From NCBI GenBank assembly GCA_027214385.1, contig JAPVXR010000010.1:62001-126000 (forward strand): a DNA stretch of 64,000 bases, given 5' to 3'. Source of the DNA: Cryomorphaceae bacterium 1068 (lineage in GTDB: Bacteria > Bacteroidota > Bacteroidia > Flavobacteriales_D > Cryomorphaceae). The first letter of the stretch is position 1. Each line of letters opens with the position of its first letter. Under the pieces are notes generated by a model. The model had not been told where the DNA came from and did no database searches. It saw only the letters and a program-made list of their open reading frames with translations. Below are positions 43,317 to 52,114 of this stretch, piece after piece. A program made the translations under genes and the position numbers.

Positions 43317-43496
43317 AAGGTCAAATGTAAACCATCAGAATAGCTGAATACAGAATATGGGACGAAGTTGCTTTTTGAAAGGACGAATGGATCCACGAAT
43401 CGCGTTCATTCCGTTGATCCCTTAATTCTGTAGTCTCATCCCAAAAAATGGATAAGCAGAAAAGGAACCCTGAGTTTTGGAAGAAATTCTACTCTC

Positions 43497-44753
43497 ATGA
43501 AAAACTTCAAAACAATCATTTTCGCAGGGCTTGCTCCCCTTCTTATTCATCAAGCTGTTGCTCAAGACACTTTCACTTCCGAGCATTTCGCTAAGAACAC
43601 TTACAGTTTTACCATTGAAAAGGGAAAGATGTCCGGCCAAGGCGCCGACCTCTTGAACGAAGCGATAGACGGAAGTCAGTTCTTCCTGCTGGGCGAGTAT
43701 CATAACGATGCGGGCATCTCTGAAATCACCGCCGCTCTCCTACCCTTGCTGGCAAAAGAAGGCTACAAACACTTCGCGGTAGAAACGGGACCACTTGCCG
43801 CCAATAAAATAGAAGAACTCGGGAAATCCAAAGACGTAAAAACTACCCTCAATCAATTTTACACGAGTCATGTTCAGCTCACGGGGGATATTCCCGTTCC
43901 ATTCTTTCAAGGCATTGAGGATGCTGAATTTCTCGAAATCGCGATGAAAAATGGATACGACCTCTGGGGATTGGATCAAGAGTATTTGGGCGGCTACCTC
44001 TTTTTGCTGGAAGAGGCTTGGAAAAATGCTGGCATGCCCGAAAACTTGAGAACCGAATACGAAGCGGGTAGAAAGAAATTGATGGAAGCCTACGCCGAAG
44101 TAGGTGATAAAGAAACGAGTGAGGTCTACAATGTCATACTAGCAGATGAACTCATCCAAGACTTGCTCGAAAAACTCAACAAAACAGCTTGCCGTTCTTG
44201 CTTCAGCGCCGCCGACGAGATGATTGCCAGCTGCGAGATTTACCGCGACTGGAAAGCTGATCTTCTGGAAAATCTGGAAGGACGCACCGACTTGATGAAA
44301 GATCATTTTCGCACCTACTACCAAAATTCGGCTGAGCAGATGCCAAAAGTATTTGTCAAAATGGGCGGTATGCACACCGCCAGAGGACTCACGGGAAATG
44401 CCGACTACGAAGTGGGAAATATGCTCTATGAATTGGCAGCTTTCAACGGAAGTCACGACGTAAACGTTGCTTTCGCTACCCGCTACTACCTCGATGAGGA
44501 AACGGGAGAGATAGGCGACAATCTAGACTTCGAAAGCACCTGGACGGAGAACATGACACCACTGCTCTCGGTTGGAGATAAAGAAGTCTGGAAGATCATC
44601 GACTTGAGACCACTCAAGAAGATGTGGATCAACGAACGGATAAAACCAAACAGACAAATCAGGCAGTACCTCGCTCAAAACGACTTTGTGATCATTATGC
44701 CGGCAAAGGGTGAGAATACGCCGAATTACGATGTGTCATTGGCAATAGAGTAA
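43497..44753 (+). CDS. Secreted erythromycin-esterase/ChaN-superfamily protein
   Basis: A 418-residue protein with a signal peptide (IIFAGLAPLLIHQAVAQ). The core opens FFLLGEYHNDAGISEITAAL, the G-E-x-H-x motif of the EreA/ChaN (TIKI-like) superfamily, followed by KHFAVETGPLAANKI and GLDQEYLGG, which supply the second Glu and the D-x-E of the fold. KMGGMHTARGL provides the later His. Members are esterases or haem-binding proteins; export argues against a cytoplasmic macrolide esterase. A terminator follows, so it is probably monocistronic. Confidence 0.75.
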   Translation: MKNFKTIIFAGLAPLLIHQAVAQDTFTSEHFAKNTYSFTIEKGKMSGQGADLLNEAIDGSQFFLLGEYHNDAGISEITAALLPLLAKEGYKHFAVETGPLAANKIEELGKSKDVKTTLNQFYTSHVQLTGDIPVPFFQGIEDAEFLEIAMKNGYDLWGLDQEYLGGYLFLLEEAWKNAGMPENLRTEYEAGRKKLMEAYAEVGDKETSEVYNVILADELIQDLLEKLNKTACRSCFSAADEMIASCEIYRDWKADLLENLEGRTDLMKDHFRTYYQNSAEQMPKVFVKMGGMHTARGLTGNADYEVGNMLYELAAFNGSHDVNVAFATRYYLDEETGEIGDNLDFESTWTENMTPLLSVGDKEVWKIIDLRPLKKMWINERIKPNRQIRQYLAQNDFVIIMPAKGENTPNYDVSLAIE

Positions 44754-44797
44754 CCCGATGAATAAGCAATCAAGGGTTTCCAAGAATATCGACTTTA

Positions 44798-44825
44798 ACC
44801 AATTGCATTGTGCAATTGGTTTTTT
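44798..44825 (+). terminator. Intrinsic terminator after the Ere/ChaN-like gene
   Basis: ACCAATTGCA (44798-44807) pairs perfectly with TGCAATTGGT (44811-44820) around TTG, then TTTTT. It separates this gene from the T9SS protein starting at 44856. Confidence 0.85.
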
Positions 44826-44855
44826 ACATTTAATGCTTAACCAAACTAAAACACG

Positions 44856-45680
44856 ATGAAAAGCCTCATCTTAATTGCCCTAACCTTTTGTTTTGCCATT
44901 CAAGGAAAAGGACAGAATGATCCAGAGCTAGTCGGAACTTTTGAATCATCCACTAACCAGTATAGATTAATCTACATTGATCATGGCCTACCAAAATTGG
45001 CGGTTGAAACAACTTCTGCAATTGAACTATACAACACCGATTTGTCATTATTTGCAACATTGCCAATTTCAGTAGCAGACACAAATTCATACAATAGAAC
45101 CCTGATCACAAGAGCTCTATTCGATTGTGACACAACCACCATTGAATACCTATCTGCGGGCCAATCCACTGACGGCGTGTATTCTCGTATCTACCGCGAT
45201 GATGGTAGTATCTTCTGGGATTTTAATGACCTGGCACCTATATTAAACATATCGTTAGGGGAAAACGAATCATGGGTGGTATCCGACGAAAACGGTAGTT
45301 ACATGCTGTTTGCAGAGAGTATTTTTTCATCTGAATACTCACTCTTCCATTTATGTGGTCAGCTCCCCCGTCCGCTTGCCCGTGAAAGCGACGGCACCAT
45401 CCTCTCGGGAATAGTTCAACAAGGAAACAACAATGGCTTTGACGCCTACCCAAACCCGGCGCGAGAAACTATCATATTGGAATACGACCTCCAAGGCCAC
45501 AAGAAGGCCAACCTGCAACTCTTCAATACTTCGGGGCAGCTGATGAAGGAGATGATGCTCGGACAAGCATTCGATTTTATTCGACTCAATATTTCCGATC
45601 TTGAGCAAGGCACTTACATCGCCAGAATCACCACCGACGATGGTTTTGAGCTTTCTGAGAAGTTTGTCAAGGTAGATTAA
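44856..45680 (+). CDS. T9SS-exported protein of unknown function
   Basis: A 274-residue protein with a signal peptide (LILIALTFCFAIQGKGQ) and a T9SS type A sorting tail over the last 75 residues (YPNPARETIILEY, LFNTSGQLMKE, LEQGTYIARI). The central 170 residues (for example LVGTFESSTNQYRLIYIDHG and SAIELYNTDLSLF) have no family I recognise; the tokens suggest a small beta-rich domain. It converges with the ammonium channel gene with a 4-base overlap. Confidence 0.8.
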   Translation: MKSLILIALTFCFAIQGKGQNDPELVGTFESSTNQYRLIYIDHGLPKLAVETTSAIELYNTDLSLFATLPISVADTNSYNRTLITRALFDCDTTTIEYLSAGQSTDGVYSRIYRDDGSIFWDFNDLAPILNISLGENESWVVSDENGSYMLFAESIFSSEYSLFHLCGQLPRPLARESDGTILSGIVQQGNNNGFDAYPNPARETIILEYDLQGHKKANLQLFNTSGQLMKEMMLGQAFDFIRLNISDLEQGTYIARITTDDGFELSEKFVKVD

Positions 45681-46954
45681 TCCAATCGTTCTCCGTGCTG
45701 ACTCAAGTCGAGTCCACGATCTTCTTGATCCTCACGAACGCGCATAGAGAGAAGTGAATCGACCAGCTTGAAAAGAAGGTAACTTCCGCCAAAAGCGAAT
45801 ACCGAGGTCATAACCAATGCCAGAAGATGGTAGAGAAAAGTCGTGGTTTCCCCATAGACCAAGCCAACGTCCTTGGCAAAAACGGCAGTGAGAATCATCC
45901 CAACTATTCCTCCTACCCCATGGCTCGGGAAAACGTCAAGCGTATCGTCGATGGACGATCGGTTCTTCCACTGGATGGCCCAATTAGAAATCAGAGCTGC
46001 TATAAAACCGATGAACATCGACTGACCGATATTGACAAAGCCTGCTGCGGGTGTGATAGCCACGAGCCCGACGACGGCACCGACACAGGCTCCGATTGCA
46101 GACATCTTGCGGCCTAGCATCCGCTCGTAAAACATCCAAGTGATCATGGCGGTGGCAGAGGCAATATTGGTATTGGCGAAAGCGATAACGGCATCGGCAT
46201 TGGCCCCGAGAGCCGAACCAGCGTTGAACCCAAACCAACCGAACCATAGCAGCCCTGTACCCAGAATGACGAATGGTACATTGCCTGGCTCATGGGTTTG
46301 TTCTTTTCTCTTTCCGAGAATAACCGCACCCGCCAGGGCTGCCAATCCCGCCGACATGTGAACTACCGTTCCTCCGGCAAAGTCCAAGACTCCCCAATTG
46401 CGCAGCAATCCATCGGGATGCCATGTCATGTGCGCCAGCGGACTGTATATGAGTAAAGAGAAAAGCACCATAAAGAGGATGTAACTGCGAAAGCGAATTC
46501 GTCCCGCCATGCTCCCCGTAATCAAAGCGGGGGTAATGATGGCAAACTTGAGCTGAAATAGTGCAAAGAGCAGAAACGGAATGCTTCCGGCAAAGTCAGG
46601 GTTGGGCTCTGAGCCTACTCCTTGAAAGTTGAAGTAAGTCAGAGGGTTTCCGATTATTCCTCCGATACTTTCTCCAAAACAGAGGCTGAATCCCACGATT
46701 ACCCACAAAACACTAATAACACCCAAAGCAACAAAGCTTTGCAACATAGTTGAGATAATGTGCTTTTTGCTAATCATCCCACCGTAGAAAAAAGAAAGTC
46801 CGGGAGTCATGAGCAGCACGAAGGCACTCGCCACAATCATCCAAGCTGTATCGCCCGAATCGATGGATGAGCTTAACTCTTCATAGTGACTAGCAGTAAC
46901 TACACTGATCAAAACGATCAGCGACAATGCCAAAAAGTTGATTTTCTTTCCCAT
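45677..46954 (-). CDS. amt: Ammonium transporter (Amt family)
   Basis: A 425-residue channel for ammonium with a cleavable-type N-terminal hydrophobic segment and eleven helices. The family signature DFAGGTVVHMSAGLAAL is intact, as are the Phe-gate region (FALFQLKFAIITPALITGS) and the twin pore histidines, in SPLAHMTWHPDG and FPSHGVGGIVG. No glnK/P-II gene lies next to it, unlike in many bacteria, so it may be regulated elsewhere. A -7 box and a near-palindrome lie upstream. Confidence 0.94.
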   Translation of the reverse strand: MGKKINFLALSLIVLISVVTASHYEELSSSIDSGDTAWMIVASAFVLLMTPGLSFFYGGMISKKHIISTMLQSFVALGVISVLWVIVGFSLCFGESIGGIIGNPLTYFNFQGVGSEPNPDFAGSIPFLLFALFQLKFAIITPALITGSMAGRIRFRSYILFMVLFSLLIYSPLAHMTWHPDGLLRNWGVLDFAGGTVVHMSAGLAALAGAVILGKRKEQTHEPGNVPFVILGTGLLWFGWFGFNAGSALGANADAVIAFANTNIASATAMITWMFYERMLGRKMSAIGACVGAVVGLVAITPAAGFVNIGQSMFIGFIAALISNWAIQWKNRSSIDDTLDVFPSHGVGGIVGMILTAVFAKDVGLVYGETTTFLYHLLALVMTSVFAFGGSYLLFKLVDSLLSMRVREDQEDRGLDLSQHGERLD

Positions 46955-46972
46955 AATTCATTGGAAGTAGCG

Positions 46973-47030
46973 GCTCATTTGAACGAGCTAAATTATGGGG
47001 GCGAAACTTAGCTATGTGTCATTGAAACAC
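46973..47030 (-). promoter_or_regulatory. Promoter region of amt with two inverted repeats
   Basis: On the minus strand TAAGTTTC (47003-47010) resembles TAnnTTTG. GTGTCATTGAAACAC (47016-47030), with GTGT/ACAC arms, lies just upstream, near -33. GCTCATTTGAACGAGC (46973-46988), a near-palindrome with one mismatched pair and an unpaired central T-G, lies between the promoter and the ATG at 46954. Either could bind a nitrogen regulator. Confidence 0.4.
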
Positions 47031-47146
47031 TTACAAGATCCGTGAAATTGAATTGCCTTTTTAGCAATATTCCATTATTCTGACAATAAGGATGAAAGAT
47101 TTCCAATTCAGCAGAAAGAAAATTGTTGGTTCCTCATCTCCTATTC

Positions 47147-47602
47147 TCATTTTCCAAAAAGTGAGTATCTCATCCGGTACAAATCAAATCCTTTGGCCCA
47201 ATAATCTTTTTCTACGCTACCAAGACTAAAACCCATCTTGTAGTAAAATCCATGAGCAATTTGAGATGTCCGAACTTCCACGGTGTTTATATCGGCTCTC
47301 CTTTGAATGACGGCCAAGCGATGTTCCACCAGCAGACGACCTATTCCCTTGCCTTGAAAATCAGTATCAATTATATCCCATGAAATTCTGGCCTTAATCT
47401 CAGCAGGGAAATAGTTGACTCCACCTGAACCAATGATTTGTTCGCCACTCAACGCGACAAAATAGTCTTCTACCTCCTCGTTTAGGTACTGCACCAAGTC
47501 AGATTCTTCGGCTGGATGAAAATACATTGGAGTGCTTTTTCTCAATAAATCGAGCACCGCTGATTTATCTTTTTCTTGATACGGTCGTATGCGAATATTC
47601 AT
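47147..47602 (-). CDS. GNAT-family N-acetyltransferase
   Basis: A 151-residue acetyltransferase. It opens IRIRPYQEKDKSAVLDLLRK, typical of GNAT strand 1 and helix 1, and has the acetyl-CoA loop DFQGKGIGRLLVEHRLA (Q-x-x-G-x-G/A) and the closing strand GFYYKMGFSLGS. The substrate is unknown. It is 31 bases downstream of the NTF2-like gene on the same strand. Confidence 0.9.
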   Translation of the reverse strand: MNIRIRPYQEKDKSAVLDLLRKSTPMYFHPAEESDLVQYLNEEVEDYFVALSGEQIIGSGGVNYFPAEIKARISWDIIDTDFQGKGIGRLLVEHRLAVIQRRADINTVEVRTSQIAHGFYYKMGFSLGSVEKDYWAKGFDLYRMRYSLFGK

Positions 47603-47633
47603 CTTCTCGAATAGGAGTGACTACAATAGCGAA

Positions 47634-48113
47634 CTACAGCTTGCTTTCAAATTTGGCCAACATACCGTTCGTTTGTTGCTGTAGCTTATTTTTAAAAAAG
47701 GAGGTTCCACCGAGCAGTGCACCTTTGAGTCCCATAGCTTGACGAGCCCATTTCTTTAAATCAAAATCGTCAGTATGCTTTATGATCATACCGTCGGCAA
47801 ACTCAAATCGAGCGTCTATCTTATTGTGGACTTTCCTACCTGTTTTTGAAAAAGTATACTTGGCTTCCCACTGCGCTGAACCGGTTTGATCGTTCGCCTT
47901 CACATTCGAAAATTCTACGATGAAGCCTTTTCCCTTTTGGCTTTTACAAAGCATACGCCACATATTTCCGGCCTTTTTTCCTTTGAGAATTCCAAAGGCA
48001 GGGTCTTCAAAAACCACTTCTTCATGGTAACAAGAAGCCATGGCTTCTGCATCTAAACGTGAAAAGGCCTCGTAGAACTTGGTGATTAAATCTTGATTTG
48101 AAGAAGACGTCAT
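47634..48113 (-). CDS. NTF2-like/SnoaL-type protein
   Basis: A 159-residue protein from MTSSSNQDLI at 48113; the longer frame to 48152 lacks family resemblance at its start. The cone-shaped NTF2-like fold shows in LITKFYEAFSRLDAEAMASC, YHEEVVFEDPAFGILKG and KIDARFEFADGMIIKHTDDF, the final strands. Members are isomerases, dehydratases or ligand-binding proteins. A C-terminal extension (ALLGGTSFFKNKLQQQTNGM) is helical and not part of the core. Confidence 0.85.
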   Translation of the reverse strand: MTSSSNQDLITKFYEAFSRLDAEAMASCYHEEVVFEDPAFGILKGKKAGNMWRMLCKSQKGKGFIVEFSNVKANDQTGSAQWEAKYTFSKTGRKVHNKIDARFEFADGMIIKHTDDFDLKKWARQAMGLKGALLGGTSFFKNKLQQQTNGMLAKFESKL

Positions 48114-48175
48114 AAGTATATTTTTAAAGATCGACACTTCTAATTTATCCATTTCATTGATAGAGAAATCAAGCG

Positions 48176-50851
48176 CTAATTCTTGAAGAAGCGAGAAACT
48201 TTCCCATCCATATTGAGAAGGTAGTAACCCATTTCGATTTCATTCAAAGAAATTTGATTCGCATAAATTCCCTGCTTGATTGTGCGGCCCTGCAGATCGG
48301 TTATTCTGTAATTCATCCCCAAAGGATTAGCTCCCGAATCAAACTGGACTTGAAGATTTTCTTGTGCAGGATTTGGAAAAATTGTCAATCCCACAGGGAC
48401 TACAAAGAAACTCACTTGAGAAGGCGCGGTAGGTTCAATAGGATTCAGCGAGCAAGCACATTGGACACGCCAGTTGTATCCGAGACCAGTTGTCAAGGCA
48501 CTCACTGGAGCGCTGAAGCTTGAGGGCTCAACACCAAAAATGTTTTGTTGGATAATTTGAGCGTTTTGACTCTGCAAAGTAATTCTACAAGCCTCCGTTC
48601 CGGGAACGGGATCCCAAGAGAAATCTGCGGTAGCCGCAGTAAAGCTCACTTGCAAATTCTCGGGTCTTCGTGAAGCACATGATGTGGCCTCATTTGTATA
48701 CAGGGCTAGGTAGTTTCTAAAGGCTGAGGTAAGGTCTGCGGCGCCATCTCCATTGAAGTCTTCTGCCAAAAGCGTTAAAGGGTTTTCGAATACATTGTCT
48801 ACGGTTCTTCGCTCGGTGAACTCACCATCTTCAAGAAGTATCAGTCGAATTTGATTAGAAAAGAAGTCAGCATAGGCCAAATCATCATCGCCATCGAGAT
48901 CCGCGTCAAGAACGGCAAAACTATAAACACCTACTACATTGAAAGGAACTTCCACGTCTGTGGCAAAATTTAAGTTGCCAAGATTCTCAGCATAGCGAAT
49001 TCTATTGGTAAAGATTCCCGAAGAGAAAACGTCTAGATCTCCATCATGGTCATAATCCAGGAAAGCAATATCTCGGCAACCGTTTACAAGATCTACGATC
49101 AATTCTGCCGGACCAAAAGTCAAACCACCCAAGTTCTCGTAGATTTCCAAGTCTTGATTTTGACCTTTATAAACCAATACTTCAGGTAAACCGTCTTCGT
49201 TCAAATCTTCTGCGGCAATTGCAGTGGAAAAAAGACAGTCATCGCAAAGGACGATTCTCGATCCAAAAATACCACCTCCGAGATTGGGATAGATATACAC
49301 TTCTTGATCCCAACCCGATGCCTGTAAAACATCCAAGTCACCGTCATTATCAAGGTCGGATAGATAAGGTGAATAAGGACCGTCCAGACCTTGGTCGAGG
49401 ATGATTTCTGTAAAAGCTGATCCGGCACCTTGATTGAGGTAAATTGCTACTGTACTATCGGGAATATTGGATACTATCACATCCGTAGAGCCATCACCAT
49501 CTATATCGCCCACATCGAGTCCTGCTAAACCTTCGTTGAGATCGAGTAAAACTTGTCGTCGACTCAAAGTACCTACTGCATCATTCTGATACCAAGTCAC
49601 CTGACCTGTTGTGCGTTCGGTCGTAATTAAATCGTTAAGCCCATCACCATCTATATCACCCGATGCTTGATCATTTACCCGAGAGGCGGGTTGGTTAATC
49701 AATTGCTGCTCGAGGAATGGGTTTGTTCCAGGGGTAATAACTCCCGGGTCTTGCTTAAACCAAACCAATTTATTGTCATCTTGAGAGGCTGTTACCAAAT
49801 CAATTCTTCCATCTCCATCTACATCGCCCGCAAGAAACTGTTCGGGATTATCAACGCTACCGGTATCATCAATAATCAACTCAGTGAATCCTCCTGATCC
49901 ATTTCCGAAGAAAAGAATTGGGAAATTTCCGTTCTCAATACCTACACATAAGTCTACATCGCCGTCGTTGTTGAAATCACCAACGGCCAAATTTGTTGCT
50001 CCGTCTACGTCATCGGAAATAAGAGTTTGAGGGGCAAAAACTCCTGCACCCGAATTGAAGAATACCGAAAGATCATCAGAACCGAAGGCAACCACGGCGA
50101 TATCGAGGTGTCCGTTTTCGTCGAAATCTTCCAATGCCAATTTGTACGATCCATTAAGAGCCGTCGTCAAAATTGTTTGAGGACCAAAAGTAAGCGAACC
50201 AAGGTTTTCGTGCCACGTCACATCACATCCGTTCAGGCAAGCTACGGCGATATCGTTCAACCCATCTCCCGAAAAATCGCCGATTACAGCATCGATGGCA
50301 TCTTGAGAATTAGAGGAAACCGTAATGGCAGAGCCAAAATTTCCGTTACCGTCATTGGCATAAGCTAAGACGTCTTCAGCGTCAATTCGAGCGACCACCA
50401 TTTCAGGACCTGCAACGAGGTCGAGCTGTCCGAAAGCAATGCTCCTGACATCGCCCATATCATTGTCAACAATGGTAGGATTTCCAAACTGACCGGATCC
50501 ATCGTTGGCATACCATATTAAAGTTTCTTCAATCACTGCGGCGAAATCCTCATCACCATCCATGTCTATATCGGCGGCAGCTAAGATTCCAGATCCAAAA
50601 TTTCCAAAGGGAATATTTCCGGTTACCAAGGTAAACTGGCCATTATTGTTCTCCCAAGTTTCAATACCCGATGCATTAAAGCCGACTCCGCCTGCAAGCG
50701 CGTCGAGATCACCATCACCCTCGAGGTCAATAAGCAAGGCACCTCTCAATTCGAAGGGAGTTGAACTTAAAAATTCAGGTGGAGAAAAAGATTGAGAAAA
50801 GAGGTTTGAAACGAAAAGAAATAATGCGAATAAAGATAAAGTGCTTTTCAT
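48176..50851 (-). CDS. FG-GAP/VCBS repeat protein with T9SS sorting tail
   Basis: An 891-residue surface or secreted protein with a signal peptide (LFALFLFVSNLFSQ). From about 30 to 730 it carries a series of integrin-like FG-GAP/VCBS blades with Ca-binding loops of the type D-x-D-G-D-x-D (DLEGDGDLDALAGG, DIDGDGLNDLITT). A fibronectin-III-like domain follows (VSFTAATADFSWDPVPGTE), then a type A tail (IFPNPAQENLQVQF ... MGYYLLNMDGKVSRFF). Such propellers act in adhesion or polymer binding. It may share its transcript with the NTF2-like gene downstream (62 bases). Confidence 0.9.
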   Translation of the reverse strand: MKSTLSLFALFLFVSNLFSQSFSPPEFLSSTPFELRGALLIDLEGDGDLDALAGGVGFNASGIETWENNNGQFTLVTGNIPFGNFGSGILAAADIDMDGDEDFAAVIEETLIWYANDGSGQFGNPTIVDNDMGDVRSIAFGQLDLVAGPEMVVARIDAEDVLAYANDGNGNFGSAITVSSNSQDAIDAVIGDFSGDGLNDIAVACLNGCDVTWHENLGSLTFGPQTILTTALNGSYKLALEDFDENGHLDIAVVAFGSDDLSVFFNSGAGVFAPQTLISDDVDGATNLAVGDFNNDGDVDLCVGIENGNFPILFFGNGSGGFTELIIDDTGSVDNPEQFLAGDVDGDGRIDLVTASQDDNKLVWFKQDPGVITPGTNPFLEQQLINQPASRVNDQASGDIDGDGLNDLITTERTTGQVTWYQNDAVGTLSRRQVLLDLNEGLAGLDVGDIDGDGSTDVIVSNIPDSTVAIYLNQGAGSAFTEIILDQGLDGPYSPYLSDLDNDGDLDVLQASGWDQEVYIYPNLGGGIFGSRIVLCDDCLFSTAIAAEDLNEDGLPEVLVYKGQNQDLEIYENLGGLTFGPAELIVDLVNGCRDIAFLDYDHDGDLDVFSSGIFTNRIRYAENLGNLNFATDVEVPFNVVGVYSFAVLDADLDGDDDLAYADFFSNQIRLILLEDGEFTERRTVDNVFENPLTLLAEDFNGDGAADLTSAFRNYLALYTNEATSCASRRPENLQVSFTAATADFSWDPVPGTEACRITLQSQNAQIIQQNIFGVEPSSFSAPVSALTTGLGYNWRVQCACSLNPIEPTAPSQVSFFVVPVGLTIFPNPAQENLQVQFDSGANPLGMNYRITDLQGRTIKQGIYANQISLNEIEMGYYLLNMDGKVSRFFKN

Positions 50852-51162
50852 TGTGGTTAGATTCGATTGGTAATGGTTTGAAAGTTACATCTTTTTCAAC
50901 TTTTATTCACGTTTCGTCATTGCGTGGATGTATCCCAAAAATCCAGTTCATGCTTTTAGTTCAACACTTTTCTGCAAAATGTACCACGCTGGAATACTAA
51001 AAGTACCCTCCGTTTAAATCCTGAATCTCATTGGATTAGTAGATATTATTCTTAACTTTATTTTGGAATTAGAATTAGTGAAGTTGGACAGTTGAACCTA
51101 CTGGTCAGACACGCTACCTGGCTTTAGCCGCGCATACTACTCATCACTCAACCTACTAAACT
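50852..51162. other. Divergent intergenic region of 311 bases
   Basis: It lies between the FG-GAP gene (minus) and the pseudo-receiver gene (plus) and should hold both promoters. On the minus strand TAACTTTC (about 50882-50889) is a partial -7 match. No repeats or genes are seen. Confidence 0.4.
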
Positions 51163-51582
51163 ATGTTCAATTCAGCGTCCATTGTCCTTATAATAGACCG
51201 AGATAAGTTCTCAAGTGCCAATATTTCTAATGATATTCGAAAGTTAGGATTGGCGAAAACTACTGTATGCCTGAAATCCGCTTCAGACGCTTTGGCTTAT
51301 TTGGAAAAGCAGCAAAATTGCGGTTATCCGTTTCCTGAGATCATTTTTTACAACCCGCATAAATCGGATTTGAATCAAGGGGAGTTTATGGATACTTATC
51401 GCGTAAAATTCTCAAAGCATTGCGACTCTAAAATCATTCTTCTGGAAGAAAAAAATGACGACAGCTATGGCCATCAATTACTTGAAGATTCATTGATTGA
51501 AGGCGAGTTGCGAAAACCGATATCAGCGGGTCAACTCTTGCGTATTTTCCAAAAAGAAATGAAAGAACACGTGCCTCGATAA
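51163..51582 (+). CDS. Receiver-like protein lacking the phospho-acceptor Asp
   Basis: A 139-residue CheY-like protein. Strand 1 keeps VLIIDRDKFS (D12, D14) and the C-terminal K118 is kept (ELRKPISAGQ), but strand 3 reads IIFYNPHKSD, with N64 where the phospho-acceptor Asp should be. It is therefore a pseudo-receiver, likely controlled by protein contact rather than phosphorylation. The organisation matches the intact receiver at 15447-15830, including F-M-D-x-Y after strand 3, so they may be paralogues. It lies just upstream of tRNA-Pro with no other partner. Confidence 0.82.
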   Translation: MFNSASIVLIIDRDKFSSANISNDIRKLGLAKTTVCLKSASDALAYLEKQQNCGYPFPEIIFYNPHKSDLNQGEFMDTYRVKFSKHCDSKIILLEEKNDDSYGHQLLEDSLIEGELRKPISAGQLLRIFQKEMKEHVPR

Positions 51583-51618
51583 AAAACACCTGACATTCGC
51601 TAATTAAATGCAAAAGTG

Positions 51619-51626
51619 TATTTTCG
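51619..51626 (+). promoter_or_regulatory. Putative -7 element of tRNA-Pro
   Basis: TATTTTCG followed by CAC is one base off TAnnTTTG and lies about 26 bases ahead of the tRNA 5' end. Stable RNA genes in this phylum often have this spacing. Confidence 0.4.
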
Positions 51627-51651
51627 CACCCCCGAAAGGGAAACGATTTTA

Positions 51652-51726
51652 CGGGGTGTAGCTTAGTCCGGTTAAAGTGCTGGTCTGGGGGACCAGAGAT
51701 CGGAGGTTCGAATCCTCTCACCCCGA
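51652..51726 (+). tRNA. tRNA-Pro (anticodon GGG)
   Basis: The acceptor stem CGGGGTG (51652-51658) pairs with CACCCCG (51719-51725), and the discriminator is A. The anticodon stem CTGGT/ACCAG encloses the loop CTGGGGG with anticodon GGG. The T arm GGAGG-TTCGAAT-CCTCT is canonical. The 3' CCA is not encoded (CA only follows). A terminator lies 11 bases downstream. Confidence 0.95.
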
Positions 51727-51736
51727 CAAGCTTTTG

Positions 51737-51765
51737 AAATCCCCGCTCAAAGAGCGGGGATTTTT
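51737..51765 (+). terminator. Intrinsic terminator after tRNA-Pro
   Basis: A perfect 12-bp stem, AAATCCCCGCTC (51737-51748) with GAGCGGGGATTT (51752-51763), has a 3-base loop and is followed by TT. It directly follows the tRNA. Confidence 0.88.
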
Positions 51766-52114
51766 GATTTCAGGACTGATCCAAGCTTGTTTGAGATCAG
51801 GCACTGGAATCAAAAATCAGCTCGTCGAAGGAGGAGGCGAGCAGGATTTCAAAAAATTGTAGTTCCACACGGAAGTATCACCGAGACGACGAATGAGGCT
51901 AAGGTGCATCCTTATCAAGTAAATTTAGATGGAAAAGGCCACTGGCAAAGCTTGCTTGAAGATGTTTGAAAAAATGCAAAAATCAGCTCAGATCAGAAAA
52001 TTGATAATTTCAATCAATGATTTTGTGTATGACTTCCAATAAATTTAGTTATCGGTTCTATCAATGTTCCCTCCATCGTGCAACTTTTCCCGACCTTAGT
52101 AGTTATTTGCCTAG
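51766..52114. other. Intergenic region of about 350 bases after tRNA-Pro
   Basis: Two overlapping short frames reach 51862 and 51969, but neither resembles a gene; the end of the second (VHPYQVNLDGKGHWQSLLED) looks protein-like and could be a relic. There is no att-type direct repeat of the tRNA 3' end within the window. The promoter of the TonB receptor must lie near 52090-52110, where TTATTTGC is a partial -7 match. Confidence 0.35.

Noticed and set aside
52101-52110. TTATTTGC just ahead of the TonB receptor GTG as a promoter
   Set aside because: It lacks the TA of the -7 consensus and would place transcription at or inside the start codon.
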